Assembly (NCBI RefSeq): GCF_019343195.1
Contig: NZ_RPHB01000004.1
Coordinates: forward strand, 372,001 to 436,000
Direction: 5' to 3'
Source: Arthrospiribacter ruber
GTDB taxonomy: Bacteria > Bacteroidota > Bacteroidia > Cytophagales > Cyclobacteriaceae
DNA: 64,000 bases
A program made the position numbers and the translations under genes. Every line of letters begins with the position of its first letter. Positions within the stretch are counted from its first letter, which is position 1. Positions 39,477 through 46,679 of this stretch are shown in pieces. The notes below the pieces were generated by a model, which searched no databases, was not told where the DNA came from, and saw nothing but the letters and a program-made list of their open reading frames with translations.

Positions 39477-39785
39477 TCAATATTACTATAAATTAAGGAT
39501 AGTGTTTGCCCCATTGTACAAAACAAGTAGTAAGCCTGAATATTTTCGATCAATCTTGCCCAAGAGTTTAAGTCCAAAGTATACTTTCTCAGTTTTTTAA
39601 AAATATCATAGGCCCCCACTACCTTTCTAAGCTATAAATCAAGTTAAAGTAATAATGGAAATAGCAAAGCTCAAAAAACGTAAAAGTCCTTCCCTTCTAA
39701 CAAACATATTAGAAATCCTTCAAAATCAGGAGGAAACAATGCCAAGAAGGTAAATTATTTTCACAATTGAGGATTGGACCGGTTT
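39477..39785. other. Intergenic region, nothing firm
   Basis: Spacer between crtY and the tRNA/GIY-YIG array. A 32-codon plus-strand ORF (39655-39753) is present but has no support beyond being open. No promoter or hairpin of note is seen. Confidence 0.4.
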
Positions 39786-39920
39786 TTATGTTGGTTTTCT
39801 ACCTGTATACCCTTTGTGATGGCGGTTATGTTTCTCTAAGCGTTCCTCTGGATTGTGAGATACACCTACGTAAAAGCTTTTATCCTTCAGCGATTGCAGT
39901 ATGTAGACAAAAAAGACCAT
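39786..39920 (-). pseudogene. GIY-YIG nuclease gene, copy 1, truncated
   Basis: The first 43 codons are identical to copies 2 and 3, from ATG 39920 through KGYTGRK. Identity with the repeat ends at about 39794 and the frame closes after two unrelated codons. The active-site Tyr and Arg region is kept, but the part with the conserved Glu (TEALKREN) is lost. This is the broken downstream end of the 367-bp tandem repeat. Confidence 0.85.
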
Positions 39921-39923
39921 AAA

Positions 39924-39954
39924 TGAAAAAAGTCTCAGATATGACTGAGACTTT
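39924..39954 (-). terminator. Terminator after tRNA-Asp-like copy A
   Basis: Minus strand: AAAGTCTCAG / CTGAGACTTT, a perfect 10-bp stem with 6-nt loop and following T-run. Confidence 0.85.
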
Positions 39955-39955
39955 G

Positions 39956-40047
39956 CGGAATAGCCTGTCCCGTGAAACGGGAGACGGGACTCGAACCCGC
40001 GACCTTCCCGAGGACTCGGGACAGGCATTCTAACCAGCTGAACTACC
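39956..40047 (-). pseudogene. tRNA-Asp-like copy A, anticodon arm replaced by palindrome
   Basis: It matches the intact tRNA-Asp in the D-arm, T-arm and 3' end, but the 5' acceptor strand is missing. The anticodon arm is replaced by TCCCGAG-TC-CTCGGGA (40006-40021), and a second palindrome TCCCGT-TTC-ACGGGA (39968-39982) is inserted near the 3' acceptor strand. No GTC anticodon remains, so it cannot act as tRNA-Asp. Confidence 0.85.
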
Positions 40048-40287
40048 TTTGATTAAATTTTCAATGAATACCCTGCTTTTCTGGGCCTTGATAAAGTTTT
40101 CTCTTTTAAGCGCTTCAGTTTTTGTTGGAAAGGTCTCAGTATAAGCCAAAACCCAAGGTTGTTTTCTACCTGTATACCCTTTGTGATGGCGGTTATGTTT
40201 CTCTAAGCGTTCCTCTGGATTGTGAGATACACCTACGTAAAAGCTTTTATCCTTCAGCGATTGCAGTATGTAGACAAAAAAGACCAT
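40030..40287 (-). CDS. GIY-YIG nuclease family protein, copy 2
   Basis: An 85-residue single-domain protein of the UPF0213/YhbQ type, identical to copy 3. VYIL and YVGVS form the two short strands of the GIY-YIG core, followed by the conserved Arg in NPEERLEKHN and the metal-binding Glu in TEALKREN. ATG 40287 is the natural start; a longer frame to 40395 only adds translated tRNA sequence. The last codons (GSSAG, stop TAG at 40030-40032) lie in the D-arm region of tRNA-Asp-like copy A. Such proteins are DNA nucleases; this one's target is unknown. Confidence 0.75.
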   Translation of the reverse strand: MVFFVYILQSLKDKSFYVGVSHNPEERLEKHNRHHKGYTGRKQPWVLAYTETFPTKTEALKRENFIKAQKSRVFIENLIKGSSAG

Positions 40288-40290
40288 AAA

Positions 40291-40321
40291 TGAAAAAAGT
40301 CTCAGATATGACTGAGACTTT
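40291..40321 (-). terminator. Terminator after tRNA-Asp-like copy B
   Basis: Same 10-bp stem AAAGTCTCAG / CTGAGACTTT with T-run as the other repeat units. Confidence 0.85.
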
Positions 40322-40322
40322 G

Positions 40323-40414
40323 CGGAATAGCCTGTCCCGTGAAACGGGAGACGGGACTCGAACCCGCGACCTTCCCGAGGACTCGGGACAGGCATTCTAA
40401 CCAGCTGAACTACC
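40323..40414 (-). pseudogene. tRNA-Asp-like copy B, anticodon arm replaced by palindrome
   Basis: Identical in design to copy A, 367 bp away: palindrome TCCCGAG-TC-CTCGGGA at 40373-40388 in the anticodon position and TCCCGT-TTC-ACGGGA at 40335-40349 near the acceptor stem. The 5' acceptor strand is absent because the GIY-YIG gene joins the tRNA sequence there. Confidence 0.85.
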
Positions 40415-40654
40415 TTTGATTAAATTTTCAATGAATACCCTGCTTTTCTGGGCCTTGATAAAGTTTTCTCTTTTAAGCGCTTCAGTTTTTGTTGGAAAGG
40501 TCTCAGTATAAGCCAAAACCCAAGGTTGTTTTCTACCTGTATACCCTTTGTGATGGCGGTTATGTTTCTCTAAGCGTTCCTCTGGATTGTGAGATACACC
40601 TACGTAAAAGCTTTTATCCTTCAGCGATTGCAGTATGTAGACAAAAAAGACCAT
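40397..40654 (-). CDS. GIY-YIG nuclease family protein, copy 3
   Basis: An 85-residue protein identical to copy 2, with all GIY-YIG motif residues. It starts 36 nt after the 3' end of the intact tRNA-Asp at 40690 and just past a terminator hairpin, so its expression may depend on readthrough. The stop codon TAG lies at 40397-40399, inside the D-arm of tRNA-Asp-like copy B; the sequence GGTAGTTCAGCTGGTTAG is both tRNA and coding (Gly-Ser-Ser-Ala-Gly-stop). Confidence 0.78.
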   Translation of the reverse strand: MVFFVYILQSLKDKSFYVGVSHNPEERLEKHNRHHKGYTGRKQPWVLAYTETFPTKTEALKRENFIKAQKSRVFIENLIKGSSAG

Positions 40655-40657
40655 AAA

Positions 40658-40688
40658 TGAAAAAAGTCTCAGATATGACTGAGACTTT
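40658..40688 (-). terminator. Terminator of the tRNA-Thr/tRNA-Asp operon
   Basis: Perfect 10-bp stem AAAGTCTCAG / CTGAGACTTT with T-run, directly after the intact tRNA-Asp at 40690-40763. Confidence 0.88.
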
Positions 40689-40689
40689 G

Positions 40690-40763
40690 CGGAATGGACG
40701 GGACTCGAACCCGCGACCTCCTGCGTGACAGGCAGGCATTCTAACCAGCTGAACTACCACTCC
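40690..40763 (-). tRNA. tRNA-Asp (GTC), copy 1
   Basis: A 74-nt cloverleaf with acceptor GGAGTGG / CCATTCC, D-arm TTCAGCTGGTTAGAA, anticodon loop CTGTCAC (anticodon GTC), T-arm with GGTTCGAGTCC and discriminator G. CCA is not encoded. Identical to the copy at 40959. Confidence 0.95.
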
Positions 40764-40788
40764 TTTTGTTTTTAATAACTCAACTGTT

Positions 40789-40842
40789 GCGACCTTCCCG
40801 AAGACTCGGGACAGGCATTCTAACCAGCTGAACTACCACTCC
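40789..40842 (-). pseudogene. tRNA-Asp 5'-half fragment with palindrome (d)
   Basis: The 5' acceptor strand and D-arm of tRNA-Asp are intact, then palindrome TCCCGAG-TC-TTCGGGA (40796-40811) replaces the anticodon arm; the T-arm and 3' acceptor are absent. A 79-bp repeat relates this fragment to the next one. Confidence 0.8.
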
Positions 40843-40867
40843 TTTTGTATTTAATAACTCAACTGTT

Positions 40868-40921
40868 ACGACCTTCCCGAAGACTCGGGACAGGCATTCT
40901 AACCAGCTGAACTACCACTCC
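40868..40921 (-). pseudogene. tRNA-Asp 5'-half fragment with palindrome (e)
   Basis: Same structure as the fragment 79 bp to the left; palindrome at 40875-40890. The spacer between them (TTAATAACTCAACTGTT) is also repeated after the fragments at 41197. Confidence 0.8.
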
Positions 40922-40958
40922 TAATTATCTTTTTTTAATTTGATGATAAACAAATTTG

Positions 40959-41032
40959 CGGAATGGACGGGACTCGAACCCGCGACCTCCTGCGTGACAG
41001 GCAGGCATTCTAACCAGCTGAACTACCACTCC
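40959..41032 (-). tRNA. tRNA-Asp (GTC), copy 2
   Basis: A 74-nt cloverleaf identical to the tRNA-Asp at 40690-40763, with anticodon GTC and discriminator G. It lies in the middle of the fragment array. Confidence 0.95.
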
Positions 41033-41094
41033 GTAAAATTGAACTTTTTAAAATAAAACCAATTCACTTGAAGTTCAATACAAGCAAATTTTAG

Positions 41095-41171
41095 CGGAAT
41101 GGATGGGACTCGACCTGGCGACCTTCCCGAGGCCTCGGGACAGGCATTCTAACCAGCTGAACTACCACTCC
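41095..41171 (-). pseudogene. tRNA-Asp-like full-length copy with palindromic anticodon arm (g)
   Basis: Both acceptor strands (GGAGTGG / CCATTCC) and the D-arm are present, but the T-loop is altered (GTCGAG for TTCGAG) and the anticodon arm is TCCCGAG-GC-CTCGGGA (41125-41140). It has no GTC anticodon. Confidence 0.82.
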
Positions 41172-41196
41172 TTTTGTTTTTAATAACTCAACTGTT

Positions 41197-41250
41197 GCGA
41201 CCTTCCCGAGGACTCGGGACAGGCATTCCAACCAGCTGAACTACCACTCC
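41197..41250 (-). pseudogene. tRNA-Asp 5'-half fragment with palindrome (h)
   Basis: 5' acceptor strand and D-arm, then TCCCGAG-TC-CTCGGGA (41204-41219); one D-loop base differs from the intact gene. Confidence 0.8.
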
Positions 41251-41280
41251 TAATAACTTCAATGAACAGAATTCTAACCA

Positions 41281-41333
41281 GCGACCTTCCCCAGTACTTG
41301 GGACAGGATTCTAATCAGCTGAACTACCATTCC
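41281..41333 (-). pseudogene. tRNA-Asp 5'-half fragment, most diverged (i)
   Basis: The acceptor strand reads GGAATGG and the D-arm has a change; the palindrome is imperfect (41288-41303). It is the oldest-looking member of the array and lies directly after tRNA-Thr in transcription order. Confidence 0.72.
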
Positions 41334-41347
41334 TAAAGCTTAAAATG

Positions 41348-41420
<73 letters not shown>

Positions 41421-41462
41421 CTTTTTTACTATTCTTTCAACTCTTTCGCTGAAAACGTGGTG

Positions 41463-41493
41463 CAAATATATGGGGATTGATTAACGGTGCAAA
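41463..41493 (-). promoter_or_regulatory. Promoter of the tRNA-Thr/tRNA-Asp operon, consensus match
   Basis: The minus strand has TTTG (41490-41493), exactly 19 nt, then TATATTTG (41463-41470), a full match to the Bacteroidota sigma consensus. The predicted start is about 35 nt upstream of tRNA-Thr. Confidence 0.8.
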
Positions 41494-41547
41494 GGTATTT
41501 TAAAAAAAAATAAGGAGTCAATACGCATCCCCTTATTTATGAGCCAT

Positions 41548-43536
41548 TTAAAATTCCCTAATAATTGAAAGTTTTTTCTTCAACTTCTCGATTTCGTTTT
41601 CTGCCTTGATAATTTTTTCATCAAACTGATCTTTCAATTTATCTGCAGTTTTCGAAGAAGCAAAAAACTCTAAATTATTTTTCCAAAGAGTGATGTTGTT
41701 TTCAAGATCAGAAATCTGCTTTCTTATCCCATGTTCCTTTTTGTTCAATACCCTGTTTGCATTAGGATCTGCCTGAAGCTTATTTAAATTAAGCCTGAAC
41801 AAGAATTCATCTTTGTCAGTACCTTCTATACCAAGTTTCTTTACATAGGTGTCGACGGCCTCATTAAACTTGGAAAGCACTTCTTTCATGTTTTTACGGG
41901 GAACAAAGCCAATTGAATTAAATTTTTCAATAAAACCTTCTAAGCTTTCTTCAGATAAACCCTCCCCCTCTGCGGAAGACTGTATCTCAGAAATAAGATC
42001 TTCTTTCAATTTAAGGTTGTTCTCAAACTCTTTATTTACCTGTTTATTGGCATTTCTTCTATTTTCAAAAAAAGTATCACAGGCAACTTTAAATTTCTTA
42101 TACAGATCATCCCTGTATTTTTCCGGAGTAGGACCGATTTTTTTCCATTCCTGCTGAAGATTAATAAGCTTGGAAGATGTTTCCTGCCAATCAGTATTAT
42201 CCATCAAGGCTTCTGCCTGTTGTATCAGTTCTTCCGCCCTTTTTTTATTCTGAAGCCTTATCTCATCAAGTTCTTTAAAAAACTGATTCTTGTTGTGGAA
42301 AAACTGCTTAAAGAAACCCCAAAACTTCTTATTGATTTCCTTTCCTGCTTCCCTTGGAACAGGACCGGTACTTTCCCATTCTTTTTGAATAGCAAGCACT
42401 TCTTTTGTCTTTACATTCCATTCTTTTATTTTACTGGCAGTGAAATCTTTATATTCAGAAAGCTTTTCAATTAATTTCTCTTTCTGAATCAGGTTTTCTT
42501 TAAAAACTTCCTTTTGACTATCATAGTACTCTTTCCTTCGATCATAAACTGCATCCGAGGCAGTCTTAAACTTTTGCCACAAAGCTTCTTGTTCATCCCT
42601 TGGGACCGGTCCTATGTGCTTAAATTCCTCATGTAGGTCATTTAGAGACTTAATAGCTTCCTTTAAATCATCCAATCCAATTAGGGCTTCTGCTTTTTCA
42701 CAGATTTCCAGTTTATGCTCCAGATTCTTTTTTCTATCTAGCTCCTTTAACTCAAAATATATACTTCGGTTGTCATAAAACCTATCCATAAGGGCATTAT
42801 AGGAGGCCCAAAGGCTACGATTTTGGGAACTTGGAACAGGGCCGATTTTTTTCCACTCTTCTTGGATATTCTTTATAGTACTTATGCTATGAGTAGTTTC
42901 TTCTCCATCGACAAGCTCTCTAAGCTTATCTAAAATTTCATTTTTAGCCTGAAGATTTTGTTCCTTTTTCTTTTCCTGTTCTTTGAGAAAATTTGACTTT
43001 TTTTCTCTGAAATCATGATATGCTGCAAAAAACAATTTATCCTCATCCTCAGACCTATATTGGAAATCATCGGGATCCCCTCCATTCTCTATAAATTCCT
43101 TATGGGCATTTTCCTTCTCCTTATTATAAATCAGATCAAAATGGCTTTTGATATCATGGATTACAGGATCAATTTTCAGGTATTTTTCAGTAGCTATCAA
43201 TGATTTTAAAGCATTTAACAGCTCTGTTTTTGAGTATTCTGAATAATCAACTTCTTCAATCTCGTCCTCATGATCGGAATCGTCTGCGTTTTCTTCCCCA
43301 TCATCTTCGGTCTTTTCCGAAATTTGAGCTTGAGTATTCTCAACAACTTGGCTATCAGATTCTACCTTTTCAGAAACTGTTTCTAATGATTCATCTTCAG
43401 CCTTCTCATCATCAGTAGAACTTTCAGCCTTAGCAGCATTTTCTTCGTTTACCTGGTTTATTTCACTACCACCATCTACCTTTTGATCTATGTTGGTCAC
43501 CTTGTCCTGTTCAGACATTTCCTTATCCTTGTCCAT
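41548..43536 (-). CDS. DUF349 repeat protein
   Basis: A 662-residue, highly charged helical protein. The first 105 residues are very acidic and low in complexity (Glu/Asp/Ser-rich). The rest carries about five DUF349 repeats, recognised by recurring EWKKIGPVP or EFKHIGPVPRDE followed by LW-x-x-F/Y and a D-x-x-x-x-RK/N-R motif, with coiled-coil linkers. DUF349 proteins are of unknown biochemical function; nucleic acid or protein binding has been suggested. Its C-terminus runs into the tRNA operon promoter region. A -7 box TACTTTTG lies at 43572-43579. Confidence 0.88.
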   Translation of the reverse strand: MDKDKEMSEQDKVTNIDQKVDGGSEINQVNEENAAKAESSTDDEKAEDESLETVSEKVESDSQVVENTQAQISEKTEDDGEENADDSDHEDEIEEVDYSEYSKTELLNALKSLIATEKYLKIDPVIHDIKSHFDLIYNKEKENAHKEFIENGGDPDDFQYRSEDEDKLFFAAYHDFREKKSNFLKEQEKKKEQNLQAKNEILDKLRELVDGEETTHSISTIKNIQEEWKKIGPVPSSQNRSLWASYNALMDRFYDNRSIYFELKELDRKKNLEHKLEICEKAEALIGLDDLKEAIKSLNDLHEEFKHIGPVPRDEQEALWQKFKTASDAVYDRRKEYYDSQKEVFKENLIQKEKLIEKLSEYKDFTASKIKEWNVKTKEVLAIQKEWESTGPVPREAGKEINKKFWGFFKQFFHNKNQFFKELDEIRLQNKKRAEELIQQAEALMDNTDWQETSSKLINLQQEWKKIGPTPEKYRDDLYKKFKVACDTFFENRRNANKQVNKEFENNLKLKEDLISEIQSSAEGEGLSEESLEGFIEKFNSIGFVPRKNMKEVLSKFNEAVDTYVKKLGIEGTDKDEFLFRLNLNKLQADPNANRVLNKKEHGIRKQISDLENNITLWKNNLEFFASSKTADKLKDQFDEKIIKAENEIEKLKKKLSIIREF

Positions 43537-43571
43537 AATGTAATCCGTACTTTATTGAAATCCGTAAGAAG

Positions 43572-43579
43572 CAAAAGTA
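43572..43579 (-). promoter_or_regulatory. Candidate -7 box for the DUF349 gene
   Basis: The minus strand reads TACTTTTG (TAnnTTTG), 35 nt upstream of the ATG; no clear -33 element. Confidence 0.35.
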
Positions 43580-43589
43580 ATAAAATGAT

Positions 43590-44159
43590 TTAATTTAATC
43601 TTGGGTCTATAGGATAATTTGCCAATATCTGATATTCTCCTCCCATATTTTTCAAAATAATTTTCCATAATTCATCTGGTGAAGAACTGAAAATATTTTT
43701 TGAATTCACCTCATCACAAATAATCCAAGTATTCTCCTGAATTTCATTGTTTAACTGGTCAGCTGCCCAACCAGAATAACCAATAAAAAATCTCACAGAC
43801 TCTTTTTCCAATACTCCTAGACTGATATTCTCAACGATATCCTCAAAATTACCTCCCCACCAAAGACCATTTGCCAATTCGATACTGGTCTCAGAAAGCT
43901 TTTTACCATAATATATAAAATGAAGGGTATTTTGCTCGACTGGACCGCCTACGTAAACTTCAAAATCAGGTATTAAAATATTATCTATCAATTCATCTAG
44001 TTTCAAAATAGATAGCTTGTTCAGCACCAGCCCAAAAGATCCATTTTCATTATGTTCGCAAACCAAAACTACTGATCTTACAAAATTTTCATCCTGCAAA
44101 AATGGCTCTGATATCAATAGGGATCCAGCTTTGGGTTCTATTTTCATTTTTTCACTCAT
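43590..44159 (-). CDS. YqgE/AlgH family protein
   Basis: A 189-residue single-domain protein. The family signature is AGSLLISEPFLQDENFVRSV and the following CEHNENGSFGLVLNK (about 37-51), with VYVGGPVEQ and FIGYSGWAADQLNNE in the second half. The fold is known but the molecular function is unclear; in pseudomonads AlgH influences alginate production. The length is normal. It is divergent from pdxH. Confidence 0.92.
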   Translation of the reverse strand: MSEKMKIEPKAGSLLISEPFLQDENFVRSVVLVCEHNENGSFGLVLNKLSILKLDELIDNILIPDFEVYVGGPVEQNTLHFIYYGKKLSETSIELANGLWWGGNFEDIVENISLGVLEKESVRFFIGYSGWAADQLNNEIQENTWIICDEVNSKNIFSSSPDELWKIILKNMGGEYQILANYPIDPRLN

Positions 44160-44247
44160 AAGCTTTACAAAAGTTATTGGGGTAATTTATAGCTAAATTT
44201 TTTAAATGCAATAAGTATTATAATTTTATAACCAAAACTTCATTTCT

Positions 44248-44883
44248 ATGAAAATCGCCGATTTGCGCAAAGAATATACCCTCAAGTCACTCGAAATTTC
44301 TGATGTACTTAATAACCCCATTTTACAGTTCAAATCTTGGTTTGATGAAGCTTTTAAAGCTAAGGTTTTAGAGGTAAATGCCATGAATTTATCCACCATC
44401 AGAAAAGACGGAAAACCCAACTCAAGAATCGTTCTATTGAAAGGAGTGGACAATGGTTTTGTTTTTTACACCAATTATATGAGTACTAAAGGTATAGAAT
44501 TGGGAAATAACCCATGGGTTTCTCTGACTTTTCATTGGGCTGAACTTGAGAGACAGGTACGGGTAATGGGCAAAGCAGAAAAAGTCAGTGCAGAAGAATC
44601 AGATGAGTATTTCTTCTCAAGACCCTATGGGAGTCAGATCGGTGCCTGGGTATCTCCCCAAAGTACTGTGATAGAAAATAGACAGGTTTTGGAAAAAAAG
44701 GAAAATGACCTGAAAAATTCACTCAACCCCGATACCATCACCAGACCGGAACACTGGGGAGGTTATCGCGTGATTCCAAAGGAGATAGAGTTTTGGCAAG
44801 GAAGACCTAGCAGGCTTCATGACAGGATTTTATTCACTTTAAATGAAGCAAATGGTTGGGATATCAAGCGCTTAGCTCCTTAA
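44248..44883 (+). CDS. pdxH: Pyridoxamine 5'-phosphate oxidase
   Basis: A 211-residue FMN enzyme that oxidises pyridoxine or pyridoxamine 5'-phosphate to pyridoxal 5'-phosphate. Motifs: SRIVLLKGVDNGFVFYTNY, ERQVRVMGKAEKVS, SQIGAWVSPQS and the C-terminal EFWQGRPSRLHDRILF that binds FMN and PLP. Length matches the family. The stop codon lies in the loop of its own terminator. Confidence 0.95.
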   Translation: MKIADLRKEYTLKSLEISDVLNNPILQFKSWFDEAFKAKVLEVNAMNLSTIRKDGKPNSRIVLLKGVDNGFVFYTNYMSTKGIELGNNPWVSLTFHWAELERQVRVMGKAEKVSAEESDEYFFSRPYGSQIGAWVSPQSTVIENRQVLEKKENDLKNSLNPDTITRPEHWGGYRVIPKEIEFWQGRPSRLHDRILFTLNEANGWDIKRLAP

Positions 44884-44897
44884 CAGGAGCTCTTTTT
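44874..44897 (+). terminator. Terminator of pdxH
   Basis: Perfect stem AGCTCCT / AGGAGCT around a 4-nt loop that contains the start of the pdxH stop codon, followed by CTTTTT. The bshB1 gene ends opposite it. Confidence 0.78.
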
Positions 44898-45612
44898 ATT
44901 TAAGGTCAAAAATATCAGAAACCCCAATCATCCTCTCAACTGTGAATCCTTCCCCATACTTGACATTTATACTGTGTCCAAACTCCTTTCCACGGGCTTC
45001 GATAAAATCCAAAAATTCAGCTGATGAGATAAAACTCTCAGGTTCCTGACTTTCAGGATCATAAAACTGGGATTTGAACGCCTTGATACTGTTCATTTTT
45101 TTATCCCAATAGTCTGTAACATCTACTACAAAATCCGGTTTGATATAATTGTTTTGAATGTAGTGATAAACAAACCTAGGTCTCCATGGCTCTTGAATTT
45201 CTCCATTCCAATCTGTCTGGATTTTGATCAATCCGCTCATGAAGCATGACTTCGTAGCCAATGCACCACCTTTACCATGATCAGGGTGCCGATCTGAAAC
45301 TGCATTTGCCAAAACTATTTCAGGCTTATATTTTCTCAGGTACTTTACAAGTTGGATCTGATGGTCATAATCATCTTTAAAAAACACATCCTTAAAACCC
45401 AAGTTTTCCCTTATAGACAGACCTAGAACTTCCGCAGCATTGCGCGCTTCAAGTATTCTGCCCTCCGGAGTCCCTCTGGTTCCCATTTCCCCTTTGGTAA
45501 GATCTAGTACGCCAACCTTATAGCCTTGGTCAATATGAGAGGCTATGGTACCGGAGCATGCTAATTCTGAATCATCTGGATGTGCGGCAATTACGAGAAT
45601 ATCAAGTTTCAT
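44896..45612 (-). CDS. bshB1: Bacillithiol biosynthesis deacetylase BshB1
   Basis: A 238-residue PIG-L/LmbE family zinc deacetylase. The metal motif is AHPDD (10-14) with HPDHGKGG (His109, His112). GEMGTRGTPEGRILEARNAA is typical of BshB1 rather than MshB or LmbE paralogues. It removes acetate from GlcNAc-malate in bacillithiol synthesis. bshA and bshC are not in the window. It lies 11 nt after the M23 peptidase gene and may be cotranscribed with it. Confidence 0.92.
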   Translation of the reverse strand: MKLDILVIAAHPDDSELACSGTIASHIDQGYKVGVLDLTKGEMGTRGTPEGRILEARNAAEVLGLSIRENLGFKDVFFKDDYDHQIQLVKYLRKYKPEIVLANAVSDRHPDHGKGGALATKSCFMSGLIKIQTDWNGEIQEPWRPRFVYHYIQNNYIKPDFVVDVTDYWDKKMNSIKAFKSQFYDPESQEPESFISSAEFLDFIEARGKEFGHSINVKYGEGFTVERMIGVSDIFDLK

Positions 45613-45623
45613 ATCATTAAGGT

Positions 45624-46664
45624 CTATCGGACTCTGAGCCTCTGCCCAACTCTTAAAATGCTATTGGTAGAAATATTGTTTAATCTGGTGAGAGTAGAAA
45701 CCCTAACACCGTACCTTCTGGCAATTGTACTCAGGTTTTCTCCACTTCTTACCCTATGATAAACTGCTTCTTGTGTTTGGATCACATGATCAAAACTTGA
45801 TGCTGTTATTCTGTAAACATCAGACTTTAATCTTCCTACATTAAAATCGAACATCTCTGTGGGATTGATAGAAAGCCCTTGATATCTTACTTCAAAATGA
45901 AGATGAGGCCCTGTACTTCTGCCAGTACTGCCTCCCAAACCAATAATATCTCCAGCTTTAACCTCTTGACCTACTTCTGCAATGAGTTTGGACATGTGGC
46001 CATAAAGTGTCTCTAGACCATTTTTATGTCTTACTACTATATAATAACCATAGCCATTCCTATCAAAGGATCTTACCCTAACAATCCCGTCAAAAACAGA
46101 ATAAATCGGATCACCGGTTCTAAGTCTCAGGTCAGTTCCATGATGCCATCTAAATCTTCTGAATCCAAACTCAGAAGTGATATGTGTTTGATCAAGTGGC
46201 ATTTTATATTCTGTTCCAAAAAATGGATCATAAAGCTTCACGTAAACTGTATCTTTGAATTCTTTTGGGTTGAAATCATAAATATTAATTTTACGGCTAT
46301 CCCATGAAGAATAATACTCAAAAGCTGTGACCCAAATACTGTCAATGAGTATTTTTTCGGAAACTTGCACCAATTGATTGGTTGGTGCCCAAATTAGAGA
46401 TAAAGTATCTTCTGAAACAATACTTAGCCTTCTTTTTAAGTTGATAAAATCTTTAAAAAGCAATGAATCCGTTTCTTTGGTGAGATTTTGTAAGTAGGTT
46501 TTTGAATCAAAAAGCCTCAAATCCCTTTGAACAGGATTTAAAGGCTGTGATTGACTATCTGTCTTAGGCTTTTTGATTATTTTCGGAAAAGTCTGTGCAT
46601 GAATTCCGGACGAACCCATGCACATAATGATAATCAGTACTAATAAATTTCTGTAAAACGTCAT
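45624..46664 (-). CDS. M23 family metallopeptidase with C-terminal LysM domain
   Basis: A 346-residue secreted protein with a signal peptide (about 1-24). The LytM/M23 domain (about 165-275) has the zinc residues in RFRWHHGTDLR and GPHLHFEVRYQG plus the usual GYGYYIVVRHKNGLETLYGH. A single LysM follows (about 300-346, YHRVRSGENLSTIARRYGVR). This arrangement fits an endopeptidase or amidase activator acting on peptidoglycan during cell separation. All zinc ligands are present. It lies 16 nt after trxB. Confidence 0.92.
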   Translation of the reverse strand: MTFYRNLLVLIIIMCMGSSGIHAQTFPKIIKKPKTDSQSQPLNPVQRDLRLFDSKTYLQNLTKETDSLLFKDFINLKRRLSIVSEDTLSLIWAPTNQLVQVSEKILIDSIWVTAFEYYSSWDSRKINIYDFNPKEFKDTVYVKLYDPFFGTEYKMPLDQTHITSEFGFRRFRWHHGTDLRLRTGDPIYSVFDGIVRVRSFDRNGYGYYIVVRHKNGLETLYGHMSKLIAEVGQEVKAGDIIGLGGSTGRSTGPHLHFEVRYQGLSINPTEMFDFNVGRLKSDVYRITASSFDHVIQTQEAVYHRVRSGENLSTIARRYGVRVSTLTRLNNISTNSILRVGQRLRVR

Positions 46665-46679
46665 CAGGTAAGATTCATA

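Larger units (their letters stand above)
39794..40689. repeat. 367-bp tandem repeat (GIY-YIG gene + tRNA-Asp-like + terminator), about 2.4 copies
   Basis: The ATGs of the three GIY-YIG copies lie at 39920, 40287 and 40654, an exact 367-bp spacing. Copies 2 and 3 encode identical proteins, so the duplication is recent or maintained by gene conversion. Each unit holds a terminator hairpin, the GIY-YIG ORF and a modified tRNA-Asp sequence. The right-hand unit begins downstream of an intact tRNA-Asp; the left-hand one is truncated. Confidence 0.92.

Noticed and set aside
39655..39753. 32-codon plus-strand ORF between crtY and the tRNA array
   Set aside because: Too short to judge; no promoter, terminator or recognisable motif.
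39786..40395. Longer ORFs starting inside tRNA sequence (MPVPSPREGRGFESRLP-type N-termini) upstream of GIY-YIG copies 1 and 2
   Set aside because: The extra N-terminus is translated tRNA and palindrome sequence; copy 3 begins cleanly at the conserved ATG, so the internal ATG is used for all copies.
39794..41333. Possible CRISPR array in the repeat-rich tRNA region
   Set aside because: Repeats are tRNA-derived, of unequal length and spacing, with no uniform unique spacers and no cas genes.
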